From Bdellovibrio sp. (GTDB lineage Bacteria > Bdellovibrionota > Bdellovibrionia > Bdellovibrionales > Bdellovibrionaceae): a DNA stretch of 43,664 bases. The stretch's first letter is position 1; each line of letters begins with the position of its first letter. Below, piece after piece: positions 33,547 through 41,750 of the stretch. The stretch lies in NCBI GenBank assembly GCA_020720425.1, contig DYOP01000003.1:12231-55894 (forward strand), written 5' to 3'. The notes under the pieces are model-generated. The model saw only the letters and a list, made by a program, of their open reading frames with translations. It was not told the DNA's origin and ran no database searches. The position numbers were made by a program, and so were the translations under genes.

Positions 33547-34074
33547 ATGATGCCATTAAAAATTTCACCCTACCTTTCGGAAGATAAGATCAAAGCGCGA
33601 GTTAAAGAAATGGCCAAACAAATTAATGAAGATTACAAAGGGGAAGAGCTATTAGCGGTTTGCGTACTTAAAGGTAGTTTTATCTTTTACTCTGATTTAA
33701 CTCGTCAACTTGATGGTAACATTTTATGCGAATTTTTAGCTGTATCATCTTACTCAGGCATGACTAGCTCGGGCGAAGTTAAAATCAGTTTAGATTTAGC
33801 AAAACCCATTGAAGGTAAAAACATTTTACTGATCGAAGACATTGTTGACACAGGCTTAACGATGAATTTTTTAAAAACCTTAATTGAGGCCAGAAAACCT
33901 AAATCAATCAAGACGGCTGTTTTGCTTCACAAACCAGAGGCCGCAAAAATTAAAACTGAACTTGATTACGTGGGCTTTACTATTGCTAATGATTTTGTTG
34001 TAGGCTATGGGCTTGATTACCAAGGTTACTACCGAAATTTACCCTATATTGGACAAATACAAAGTTTAAATTAA
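33547..34074 (+). CDS. hpt: Hypoxanthine phosphoribosyltransferase
   Basis: Purine salvage enzyme of 175 residues (E. coli Hpt 178). It carries CVLKGSFIFYSDL (PPi loop), the PRPP motif LLIEDIVDTGLTMN, and DYVGFTIANDFVVGYGLDY with the purine-binding Phe-Val. AAAGGAG lies upstream; two ATG codons in a row open the frame. Follows the upp-like gene closely. Confidence 0.95.
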   Translation: MMPLKISPYLSEDKIKARVKEMAKQINEDYKGEELLAVCVLKGSFIFYSDLTRQLDGNILCEFLAVSSYSGMTSSGEVKISLDLAKPIEGKNILLIEDIVDTGLTMNFLKTLIEARKPKSIKTAVLLHKPEAAKIKTELDYVGFTIANDFVVGYGLDYQGYYRNLPYIGQIQSLN

Positions 34075-34176
34075 AAATACCAAGGATGCTTGGCGCGTTA
34101 TCGTTAAAAACCATTGCCCCAACCAAAGCATATACTAGCATTTATAAGAGCACATGTGTCCAAAGCGGGGGGCAAA

Positions 34177-35400
34177 ATGAACTTATTTAAATATATATTA
34201 ATTACTTTTACAGCTTTGTTTGCGGTAACAACTCAATCTGATGTAACTCAAAGGTTTTATCTTAAAGTTGAAGCTAAAGACTCTTTTCAAAGAACCCTGA
34301 TTGCCAATACGGGGGCCGCCATTGAAGGGGTGGACTCTGATTATGTTACCGTTATTGCCAATCGCGAAGAGCTGATGCTTATACGAAAACTTAATTTTAA
34401 AACGACCCTCCTTGAAACTCAATACTCTCTATTTAATTTTCCGATTAAAGATGACCCCTATCATAATTACCATGAAGTCTTAAGTAACCTTGAACAAATC
34501 GCCCTTTCTAATCCCCATCTCGTAAGGCTTGAAAGCATCGGAAAAAGCGTTGAAGGATTAGATCTTTGGATGCTTCGAATTACTGAAGATGTCGAGTCAA
34601 ATATAGACACAAGGGCCTCGGCTTTGTTTTTAGGAGGCCACCATGCCCGTGAGCACCTGAGTGTTGAAGTCCCATTACAGCTTGCTAACTGGCTTGTTGA
34701 CCAATATGCCCAAGGCAACTTAAGGGTCAAGCAACTTTTATCTCAAAGAGAAGTCCATATTATACCTATGGTTAACCCCGATGGACTTGAATATGATATT
34801 AAAACTGGAAGTTACCAATTATGGCGCAAAAATCGTGCGCCCAACGCCAACGGAACAGTTGGAGTCGATCTTAACCGCAACTACAGTTACCAATGGGGAA
34901 CAGGCGGGGCCAGTTCAAACCCTTCAAGTGAAACATTCAAAGGCCCCCACCCTTTTAGCGAGCCCGAAACGACTGCGATAAAAAATTATATCGAAAAGCA
35001 TTCGTTAATTAAAATTCTGCTCTCGTTTCACACTTTTTCGGAGTTGATTTTATACCCTTGGGGGCACACGGATCAGCCCATCAATGATAATACCGATTAT
35101 CAAACTCACGTAAAAATGGCACAACATATGGCCAAGTGGAATAAGTATAAAGCTACAAGCGCAAGTGATCTTTATATTGCTAGCGGCGATCTTACGGATT
35201 GGTCTTATGGAACCCATAAAATTATTTCGTTTACCTTTGAACTTGATCCTAAGGCCGGTAACTTTTGGGGCGGAGCCAGTAGTGGCTTTTACCCTGGACC
35301 AAGCCTGATTGATCCAGTTTTTAAAAAAAATCTTGAACCCAGTTTATTTTTAATTGAATACGCTGACAATCCCCAACGTTTTTTATCAGTCCATGAGTAG
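34177..35400 (+). CDS. Exported zinc carboxypeptidase (M14 family)
   Basis: A metallocarboxypeptidase of about 407 residues. The frame opens at 34114, but ATG 34177 with GGGGGG just before it gives a clear signal peptide (NLFKYILITFTALFAVTTQ). Counting from that Met: zinc ligands H156 and E159 in GGHHAREH and H285 in LSFHTFSE, substrate-binding N233-R234 in DLNRNYS, catalytic E355 in TFELDPK. A propeptide-like region of about 90 residues separates the signal from the catalytic domain. In a predator such an enzyme would suit prey-protein digestion (inference). It overlaps the TIGR02147 regulator gene by eight bases. Confidence 0.92.
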   Translation: MNLFKYILITFTALFAVTTQSDVTQRFYLKVEAKDSFQRTLIANTGAAIEGVDSDYVTVIANREELMLIRKLNFKTTLLETQYSLFNFPIKDDPYHNYHEVLSNLEQIALSNPHLVRLESIGKSVEGLDLWMLRITEDVESNIDTRASALFLGGHHAREHLSVEVPLQLANWLVDQYAQGNLRVKQLLSQREVHIIPMVNPDGLEYDIKTGSYQLWRKNRAPNANGTVGVDLNRNYSYQWGTGGASSNPSSETFKGPHPFSEPETTAIKNYIEKHSLIKILLSFHTFSELILYPWGHTDQPINDNTDYQTHVKMAQHMAKWNKYKATSASDLYIASGDLTDWSYGTHKIISFTFELDPKAGNFWGGASSGFYPGPSLIDPVFKKNLEPSLFLIEYADNPQRFLSVHE

Positions 35401-36397
35401 TAACGTATTAGATTTACCTTTACCTATTGTTAGTGAATACCTTGATTACAGACTGTATTTAAGTGATTTTTTTAAATTCAAAAAAGACTCTTTTAAAAAT
35501 CACTTAACTCCCTATACAACAGCCACTTTTGCTGCGGCTAGCGGTATAAAATCTCCGCAATATTTAAAATTAATTATTGAAGGCGAACGAAATTTGTCAG
35601 AAAAATCAATCTCACAATTTTCAAAAGCCTTAGGATTAAAAAAAGAAGAAACCCTTGATTTTAGACTTTTAGTATTAAGCAACCAAGAAACAGATCCCTC
35701 AAAAAGATCGATGTTACTAAAAGAACTGATGGACTACCGAGTGGCTATTAAATTAAAAAATGGCCAGATCTCACCACAAATGTTTGACTCCGTCCCCGAT
35801 TGGGTCGCTTGGGTCTTATACGAAGTAACCCAATTAAAAGATGTTTCATTTGATGTTAAATTTTTACAAAAACTACTACGGTCTAAAGCCTCGGCACATC
35901 AAATTCAAAAATCGCTTAATGCCCTAGTTACCAGCGGGCTTTTAGTCAATACCCCTGATCAATCGGGTTACTCAAAAGGTCGCCTGCTTACAGAGCAATC
36001 GGATCAAATACCCGTTGAGCTTGTCAGACACCTTCAAGCTGAACTTATGTTTTTAGCTTTAGATAGTTTGTATCAAGATAGCCCTTCAGACAGAGAGTTT
36101 GGCTCTGCCACCATGGCCCTGACTCAATCTGAATTTGAAGAAGTGCGTTTTAAACTCAGACAACTTCGAAAGTCTTTACAAAAAGATAATTCTTCAAAAC
36201 GCACTCACGAATTAGGAGAAAGAGTTTATCAACTCAATATGCAACTTTATCCGGTAACTGAAGCTCCGCTAATTAAATCGCAAGAGCAAGGGCAATCGCA
36301 GATACAGATACCCTCTCAAGCTGAAGCACAAACAGAAAGTCAGAGCTGTATTCAACTCCCTCATGATTTAATTCAACAAAATAACAAGCCTCTCTAG
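35393..36397 (+). CDS. TIGR02147-family regulatory protein
   Basis: A protein of about 334 residues from ATG 35393 (frame open from TTG 35354). The N-terminus shows the family signature: DYRLYLSDFFKFKK, then FAAASGIKSPQYLKLIIEGERNLSEKSISQFSKALGLKKEE, resembling an HTH region. TIGR02147 proteins are found mainly in Bdellovibrio, Fibrobacter and related lineages and are thought to be regulators. The C-terminal 45 residues are Gln/Ser-rich and look disordered. It overlaps the M14 peptidase gene (ATGAGTAG) and is probably translationally coupled to it. Confidence 0.85.
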   Translation: MSSNVLDLPLPIVSEYLDYRLYLSDFFKFKKDSFKNHLTPYTTATFAAASGIKSPQYLKLIIEGERNLSEKSISQFSKALGLKKEETLDFRLLVLSNQETDPSKRSMLLKELMDYRVAIKLKNGQISPQMFDSVPDWVAWVLYEVTQLKDVSFDVKFLQKLLRSKASAHQIQKSLNALVTSGLLVNTPDQSGYSKGRLLTEQSDQIPVELVRHLQAELMFLALDSLYQDSPSDREFGSATMALTQSEFEEVRFKLRQLRKSLQKDNSSKRTHELGERVYQLNMQLYPVTEAPLIKSQEQGQSQIQIPSQAEAQTESQSCIQLPHDLIQQNNKPL

Positions 36398-36451
36398 CCA
36401 ATCTCTAAGCTAATTTCTAACCAAAAGAGAGCCAAACAAAGGATATATCTT

Positions 36452-37330
36452 ATGAATTCAACTCCAAAACAAATGGCAAATACAAACCTAAACTCAAAAG
36501 GTCACGGAAAAAACTTTTATAATGATATTGGACTCCGATTAGCTCATAAATTATTAGGCTTAGAGTATCTTCATTACGGTTATTTTGAGAACCTACCTAC
36601 AGCCTTAAGTAATTTACCCCAAGCTCAAGAAAAATATATGGAAGTTGTTCTTGGCCACATTCCAGAAGGTGTTACTACAATATTAGATATTGGCTGCGGC
36701 GCCGGAGGAATGGCCAAAAATATGGTGCTGCGAGGTTATGATCTCACCATTTGTGAGCCTGATCCTTATTTGCTCAACAAAACCCAAGAAATGACTAATC
36801 ACATGGTTAAAGGGGTCATTGGTTTTTATCAAAACACAAATGATTTACCCGAAAATTATTTTGATTTAATTTTAATGTCTGAGTCTTGCCAATATGTCCC
36901 CTTTCAGATGGGCTTTGCTCAACATCGCCGATTCGGAAAAATAGGAGGCTATGTGCTAATATCTGATTTTTTTATTACTAAAAATCTAGATAGCCCCTTT
37001 CTTAGCAAATCAGGGCACCCTTTAGATTTATTTTTAAAACAGGCTCAAGAAAGTGGATTTGAATTAATTAAAAATATTGATATTACACCTCAAACAGCTC
37101 CAACAATGGATATCTATCAATCTTTGATTATCAATAAAGCTTTTCCTATTTTTGAAGCCCTATTTGAATATACACAAAAAAAGTATCCGACTCTCTACAA
37201 ACTTTTATCTTACTTCTTATCAAAAAAAATAAACTTTGTTCGGCAAAAATATTTAACTCAAAGTGCTGAAGTGTTTTCAAAATATAAAAGTTACCGAATT
37301 CTATTATTTAAAATTAATCCCTTAACCTAA
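36452..37330 (+). CDS. SAM-dependent methyltransferase
   Basis: A 292-residue class I methyltransferase. Motif I is clear: VTTILDIGCGAGGMAKNM, then TICEPDP (acidic end of strand 2) and YFDLILMSESCQYV. It resembles UbiE/cyclopropane-synthase-type enzymes acting on small molecules; the substrate is unknown. The C-terminus (residues 215-292) is basic and aromatic-rich. An AAAGGA ribosome site lies before the ATG at 36452. It may be transcribed with the regulator upstream (54-base gap). Confidence 0.8.
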   Translation: MNSTPKQMANTNLNSKGHGKNFYNDIGLRLAHKLLGLEYLHYGYFENLPTALSNLPQAQEKYMEVVLGHIPEGVTTILDIGCGAGGMAKNMVLRGYDLTICEPDPYLLNKTQEMTNHMVKGVIGFYQNTNDLPENYFDLILMSESCQYVPFQMGFAQHRRFGKIGGYVLISDFFITKNLDSPFLSKSGHPLDLFLKQAQESGFELIKNIDITPQTAPTMDIYQSLIINKAFPIFEALFEYTQKKYPTLYKLLSYFLSKKINFVRQKYLTQSAEVFSKYKSYRILLFKINPLT

Positions 37331-37346
37331 AAAGTTTTAACTGAGA

Positions 37347-37376
37347 GAAAACCCAAGAAAACCCAAGAAAACCCAA
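37347..37376. repeat. 10-bp tandem repeat, three perfect copies
   Basis: GAAAACCCAA occurs three times without mismatch, 17 bases after the methyltransferase stop. Confidence 0.85.
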
Positions 37377-37448
37377 GTAATACCAGTTTAAATATAGTTT
37401 TTTTGATGGAAGTTTGTTTTATGACAGTTCGTCAATGATAATTTGTAT

Positions 37449-37612
37449 TAGACTTCTTTCATATTGATTTGTCCTTAAAAGGGGGAAAGGGGGAAAAGAG
37501 GAAAAAGGACACGAAAGAATAGTAGAACTATTTTGAGCGCCCCTTATTTCTTGTGACACAGAGCTGGAGGTAATTACGCCGCTTTAAGCATAAATCAATA
37601 TAAAGAAGTCTA
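37449..37612. mobile_element. Possible MITE-like inverted-repeat element (non-coding)
   Basis: The left arm (37449-37470, TAGACTTCTTTCATATTGAT) and right arm (37592-37612) are inverted copies differing by one base deletion. The similarity extends inward imperfectly to about 31 bases. Between them are about 120 bases with no open gene: a purine tract (about 37479-37510) and a small inverted repeat AATAGT-AGA-ACTATT. TTAGACTT recurs as a direct copy at 37448-37455 and 37617-37624, which might be a remnant of a target duplication. It lies between convergent genes, so a long hairpin terminator is an alternative. The rest of 37331-37706 holds no gene that I see. Confidence 0.45.
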
Positions 37613-37706
37613 CTGTTTAGACTTAAACTAAGCAAGCCTTGATAGAAATCAGTTTGTTCAGGAGTTATTTTTTGAATAGAAATATTTAATAAAAATCTTA
37701 TCGCCT

Positions 37707-38669
37707 TTACCGAAACTCACTCTTTACGGGGTCAGGAGAGGGGGTTTGACTGAGCCAATCCCAAACAACTTCGGGCGAGACCAAATCATCTAAGCGTAAA
37801 AGATCATGACCCGCATTTACAAAATCACGCTTAATTGGATGCGAACTCCACTGTTGAGATTGTGCCTGAATAGGGCCAAAATTATAATCACTTGTTCCGG
37901 CTATATAATAAATGGGTATACGCCTAGTAACAATATCAGAATTGCGAGGGGCGCTGCCCGCATAGGCCGCTACGGCTCGAATTTGCCCTGATAAAAAGTT
38001 TGCCATATAGTTCGAAAATGTAGCGCCTTCAGAAAATCCCATCCAATAAATCTGCTGAGTTTCGATATTGTAATAAGATCCTACCCCATAATAAACACAA
38101 TCAAGCAAGCTTTTGCCTTCGGCCACGGTGGCTGAGGCATTAAAACTCATATTTGAATCGTAATGCATAAAGCTTTTTCTAATCTGATTTGTGTGGGCAG
38201 GGATCATTAAAAGAAACCCTTTTTTATCTGCAAGAGTTTTCCATCCCTCTTGATTGACCACATTGGCAAAATTATTAAAATTATCCCCTAAACCATGCAT
38301 GGCTAACAATAGGGGAGCTGGCTTTTGTGGGTTATATCCTGTTGGCGCATAAATAATATACTCCCGACCATTGCTACATTGGCCAGACCTGTAGCCTAAT
38401 CCGCCTCCCTGGCCCCCTGTAGGCTTAGAATCCAGCGGCGCAGGCGGAGTTACTGGGTCTGTTGGATCAGCCGGATCACTAGGATCAGAGGGATTTGCTG
38501 GCTCCTCAGGAAGAGGGTCTGCTGGCTCGTTGAGAGTCGGCGGAGGCTCAGACAACTGATTATTTAAAGCCTTATCTGAGAGCTGAAAACCAGAGTTTTG
38601 GCACGAAAAGCCCATCAAAGCTGTTATAAAAAATAATAAGATTGAATTTAGACCCACCCGCTTAATCAT
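37707..38669 (-). CDS. Exported esterase lipoprotein (PHB-depolymerase/feruloyl-esterase-like)
   Basis: A 320-residue alpha/beta hydrolase. A signal peptide ends in GFSC, a probable lipobox (Cys23). Residues 40-80 are a Pro/Asp/Ala-rich linker with repeated DPxDP steps. The catalytic domain follows: APLLLAMHGLGDNF (oxyanion), nucleophile Ser in WMGFSEGATFS, Asp in AGTSDYNFG and His in NAGHDLL. It belongs to the LpqC/polyhydroxybutyrate-depolymerase type. It is presumably anchored on the cell surface or in the periplasm; the substrate is not known. Confidence 0.82.
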   Translation of the reverse strand: MIKRVGLNSILLFFITALMGFSCQNSGFQLSDKALNNQLSEPPPTLNEPADPLPEEPANPSDPSDPADPTDPVTPPAPLDSKPTGGQGGGLGYRSGQCSNGREYIIYAPTGYNPQKPAPLLLAMHGLGDNFNNFANVVNQEGWKTLADKKGFLLMIPAHTNQIRKSFMHYDSNMSFNASATVAEGKSLLDCVYYGVGSYYNIETQQIYWMGFSEGATFSNYMANFLSGQIRAVAAYAGSAPRNSDIVTRRIPIYYIAGTSDYNFGPIQAQSQQWSSHPIKRDFVNAGHDLLRLDDLVSPEVVWDWLSQTPSPDPVKSEFR

Positions 38670-38877
38670 GTAATAATTAAAGCAATTTTCTTGCCCCGAG
38701 TTGCCCTTATTTTAGGCAAAAGTTTAACAACATCTATTGCCCAGAATCAATTTAAGGCACTTATAGCCTTTTATTGTGTAAAAATTCAATTTGGAGTTAA
38801 AGGACTGTTTAATTTTTTTAAACATCTGACCAAAGCCTAGTCAGAGTTCTATTAGGAGGGGGGGTATACCTTAAACA

Positions 38878-39019
38878 AACAATAATTTATGGTTTAAATA
38901 AACTATTGTTGGTATATTTTTAGCAAATAAAATTTTGTTTTAATTGGTCAGATTTTTAAAAAAAATAGCTCCCCATTTAGGCCGCCATAATGCAATAAAA
39001 CCCTTTACCATAAAGGGTT
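38878..39019. other. AT-rich non-coding stretch with palindromes
   Basis: This is part of a 577-bp gap (38670-39246) without a convincing gene. It contains GGTATACC (38863-38870) just before it, AACAATA/TATTGTT arms (38878-38884 and 38904-38910), a very AT-rich segment to about 38970, and a 9-bp hairpin with 3-base loop (AACCCTTTA-CCA-TAAAGGGTT, about 38999-39019). The last has no T-run, so it is not an ordinary terminator. Together with the DnaA-box cluster to the right, it could form a replication-related or DnaA-binding locus. Confidence 0.45.
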
Positions 39020-39075
39020 CTGCATAGCCTAAGGGGTAACGACTGGTGAGCAAAATGCAATCACTAAACAAAGAG

Positions 39076-39105
39076 TTATTCACACTTTCCACAGACTTAT
39101 CCACA
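39076..39105 (+). promoter_or_regulatory. DnaA-box cluster
   Basis: TTATTCACA (39076-39084) and TTATCCACA (39097-39105) both fit the E. coli consensus TTATNCACA, with start points 21 bp apart (two helical turns) and in the same orientation. A weaker CTTTCCACA lies between them at 39085-39093; it fits NN(A/T)TCCACA, the Bdellovibrio box as I recall it. About half a site of TTATCCACA would be expected by chance in the entire window. No dnaA, gyrB or parAB gene is near. Confidence 0.6.
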
Positions 39106-39198
39106 TGTCTAAAAACCATAGCTTTAGACAAGAAAGCTCTAAAATTGATTAGGCTTTTGTCAAATTTGTGTTAGCAAGCAAAACGGGCTATCCATTTT

Positions 39199-39264
39199 AA
39201 ATAGCCTCGTTATCAAACAGCCTCGATATTATAAATAGCCTCGATATTAAATAGCCTCGACAGC
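39199..39264. repeat. 16-18 bp tandem repeat, four copies, overlapping a gene end
   Basis: Units begin at 39199, 39215, 39233 and 39249, with the shared core AAATAGCCTCGATATT. The stop codon and last five codons of the lipoprotein gene (39247-39264) lie in the third and fourth units, so repeat expansion or contraction could alter the end of that gene. Confidence 0.8.
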
Positions 39265-39840
39265 TAGACCTTGTTTTTTAAAGATAAGCTCTATATTACC
39301 TTTTTCGATAATCAATCTATCAGAATTGATTCCTTCAACTGATATTTCAGGATCAGTTAAAACTTGAATCATCCATAAGTTCCAATCTTTAAAAGCACAT
39401 CCATTTAAGTCCGCTTGAGTATCTAATGAAACACGGCTAACAATTTCACCCACGTCTTCACTAAAACCTCGAGATAAAAATCCTTTTGAGACTCCGCAGT
39501 TGGCCCTAACTGACATCTGGTAACGATCAGCGCAGCTCCCTGCACACACTAAGTCTTTGCTGTGTTCGATTTCAATAAATGAAATGGCTGTAAAAAATTC
39601 TTTTGGTAACTCAATTTTTTGCCCAAGGCTATTAGCCTCAACCAGTGCCCATTGACTTTCTGGCTTTAATGCCTCGGTAACATTAGATATGCTTTTGGGC
39701 CGATCAGAATTTAAATCACCATTTAATTCATCTCCGCTATTTGGCGTATTTAAATGAGGACTACAGTTTTGAAATGATAGCATTAAAGCCGTAAATCCCA
39801 ATATAAAACTGGTCTGCCTTAAAGCTTTTGATTTAAACAT
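39247..39840 (-). CDS. Lipoprotein of unknown function
   Basis: A 197-residue exported protein. Basic N-terminus (MFKSKALR), hydrophobic core (FILGFTALMLSFQ) and Cys26 in FQNC, a lipobox variant that seems common in Bdellovibrio-type lipoproteins. The mature part has four cysteines in pairs (LVCAGSCADRY, RANCGVS, LNGCAFK) and is otherwise hydrophilic. No domain is recognised. Its end is embedded in a tandem repeat. Confidence 0.7.
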   Translation of the reverse strand: MFKSKALRQTSFILGFTALMLSFQNCSPHLNTPNSGDELNGDLNSDRPKSISNVTEALKPESQWALVEANSLGQKIELPKEFFTAISFIEIEHSKDLVCAGSCADRYQMSVRANCGVSKGFLSRGFSEDVGEIVSRVSLDTQADLNGCAFKDWNLWMIQVLTDPEISVEGINSDRLIIEKGNIELIFKKQGLAVEAI

Positions 39841-40224
39841 ACCCCACCTCCCTAGCTATAAAGAAAGCAAATATAAGACCGAATCACTGTTTTAAAGTAA
39901 AACAATCTAACCCACTAGATTTATCGGCACAGCTTTAAATTACTTAAGCTCTGTCTAACTTTGCAAAAACAGCTATAACTTTTACAGTTACCTATCGCCA
40001 CTCATGGGGCTTTGGTGTTAATCAACTCGGCCCAATAGGATTAAGAGCCATTCAAAAATTAAAAAATAATTTTATATCAATTAAATTAGTTAAAAAATCA
40101 TCATGAGCCTCAAAAACTGTATAACTTTTAAACAATTATGACAGCCTAACCCTGAAATAATTATTTTAAATTAGCCCAACTTAGCCCTGCTCTATTAATT
40201 TTTAACCAAACCTGATACCTTTAC
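39841..40224. other. Non-coding gap without recognised gene
   Basis: The divergent gap between the lipoprotein and the secreted-protein gene runs to 40300. It is AT-rich, contains the 12-bp palindrome AAATAATTATTT (40155-40166) and one GTTACC (about 39984). No RNA gene or open frame of note was seen; the right end is the repeat at 40225. Confidence 0.4.
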
Positions 40225-40272
40225 ACCGGTCCTGGTCGAAACCAATCCTGGTCGAAACCGGTCCTGGTCGCA
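40225..40272. repeat. 16-bp direct repeat, three copies, upstream of the secreted-protein gene
   Basis: ACCGGTCCTGGTCGAA at 40225, then a copy with two changes at 40241 and one with one change at 40257. The array ends 28 bases before the ATG at 40301, so it covers the promoter or leader and is a candidate multi-site operator. Confidence 0.8.
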
Positions 40273-40300
40273 ATGGTTAATTATAGATGGAGACAAACAT

Positions 40301-41530
40301 ATGAAACAAATATCACGCCGGCTAGTAACACTTATTTTATTTTCATTTACTTCCTCAATGGCTTTAGCTGATGTTTGGCAAGCAACAAACACCTGGGACC
40401 ACTCATGGGAAAACAAATACTCAACCTGGATCAAAACTGACTTTAACGAAGACTTTTTTTTAAAAGGCCCCTGGGGCGGAATCCCAACCGATTGCGCTGA
40501 CGCCCTTTACGGAGCCCGAGTTATTTTTGCTTATCAAAATCAGCTGCCCGTATATTTTTCTTCCGTTGGAGCCTCTCAAGAAACTTCTAAATTTGACTCA
40601 ATTATTAACCCCGATCAACGCGTAAAAAGTTTTATCCTTTATCTCATAAAAAATGTCGGCACTAAGACTTTGCCCAAAGATACTTATCCTGTGGCGATTA
40701 ATCGTACTATGATTACCTCTGGCACTTTATGGAGCCGAGTTACCAGTACTAACTCAAATGGGCAAACCTCAGGACACTCGGAGGTGATAAAAGAAGTCAA
40801 CCCCGCAGGAGTTGTGTTTTTAATTGGCTCAACCGTGCCTGCAAAAGTTCGCGGCCTTTTGGTTGGAACAAGTTTAATGGTTCCTCCAAGCCTTGATGAC
40901 GAAACAGGCTTTAGACGCTGGGTTTGGCCTCAAAACGTGGGTAACAAATCTCAATCCGAAGGATATAGTCTTGAGCAGTATGACCTTCTTAACCAAAACG
41001 ATCATGCTGAAATGGCTGTGGATATGGATATGCAAGATCTTGCAAGCGGGGCCCTCACGACAACCCCATTTGATAAAGCAGTTCAAGAAAAGCTCGCAAC
41101 AAGGGGTGAATCAAATGATGAGTTTATTGAAAGAGCTACCACAGAACTTTGTTCACTACTTAAGCAACGAGAAGAGGTGATTGATGATGCCTTAAAATAT
41201 CAAGCAAAAATATTTAACGCCTGCATGGGGCCTAATGATTACGATACTTATTCAACACCCTCACGAGATTCAAGAGTTAAAAAAGTACTTGAAGAAACAA
41301 TTGATTCATTTTTTTCAATGCCCTCTTGGGCTTCAGAAGAAAGTAAAAAAGCCAAGCTTGATAAGCACATGGCTTTTTGTGCGCCCATTAGACTTCATGA
41401 CTTAACCCAAGTATCAGCCTCTAAAGTATTAATGATGCTCTACAAAGACAAATGGTCTTCTGACCCAAATGATAATGAAAAGGCTCGATGGGGATTAGAT
41501 TTACCTCAGTCAAGATGCAATAGTTACTAA
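40301..41530 (+). CDS. Secreted protein of unknown function, possible cysteine peptidase
   Basis: A 409-residue protein with a signal peptide (about 1-23, cut after ALA). In the mature part, GGIPTDCADALYGARVIFAY (Cys65) is followed about 95 residues later by TSGHSEVIKEVNPAGVVFLI (His159), a Cys-then-His spacing and local sequence reminiscent of NlpC/P60 or other papain-fold enzymes. The C-terminal 150 residues are helical and charged, with a few cysteines. I cannot name the family, and the enzymatic call is inference. GGAG precedes the ATG; the 16-bp repeat array lies directly upstream. Confidence 0.6.
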   Translation: MKQISRRLVTLILFSFTSSMALADVWQATNTWDHSWENKYSTWIKTDFNEDFFLKGPWGGIPTDCADALYGARVIFAYQNQLPVYFSSVGASQETSKFDSIINPDQRVKSFILYLIKNVGTKTLPKDTYPVAINRTMITSGTLWSRVTSTNSNGQTSGHSEVIKEVNPAGVVFLIGSTVPAKVRGLLVGTSLMVPPSLDDETGFRRWVWPQNVGNKSQSEGYSLEQYDLLNQNDHAEMAVDMDMQDLASGALTTTPFDKAVQEKLATRGESNDEFIERATTELCSLLKQREEVIDDALKYQAKIFNACMGPNDYDTYSTPSRDSRVKKVLEETIDSFFSMPSWASEESKKAKLDKHMAFCAPIRLHDLTQVSASKVLMMLYKDKWSSDPNDNEKARWGLDLPQSRCNSY

Positions 41531-41552
41531 AAAGTGAGTAGGCCCTTTCTCC

Positions 41553-41574
41553 AACTATTTCAATAATAGTTTTT
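41553..41574 (+). terminator. Possible terminator after the secreted-protein gene
   Basis: AACTATT (41553-41559) pairs with AATAGTT (41565-41571), a 7-bp AT-rich stem with a 5-base loop, then T-run to 41574. It starts 22 bases after the stop. A second small hairpin, ACACTTT/AAAGTGT at 41693-41711, lies further on, without T-run. Confidence 0.45.
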
Positions 41575-41750
41575 GGAATTCGAACACAGCGAGAGCTCCC
41601 CTCTTTTAAATTTTAACTAACAAGTTTACGTCTTTTAACTGACCGGCCCCCTAAAAATTGGAGAGTTTGTTATTTCCGATTGAGCCTTCAAGACACTTTC
41701 ATGAAAAGTGTTAAATCTGTTCTCAAACTGGCCACATCAGTGAAATCTTT

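Noticed and set aside
34080-34093. CCAAG/CTTGG hairpin after hpt as terminator
   Set aside because: Short stem and no T-run after it.
38940-39131. 63-residue open frame on the minus strand in the DnaA-box region
   Set aside because: No ribosome site, no family resemblance, and it runs across the hairpin and DnaA boxes, which explain the sequence better.
40195-40434. 79-residue minus-strand frame over the 16-bp repeats
   Set aside because: Covers the repeat array and the antisense of the signal peptide of the secreted protein; no start signal.
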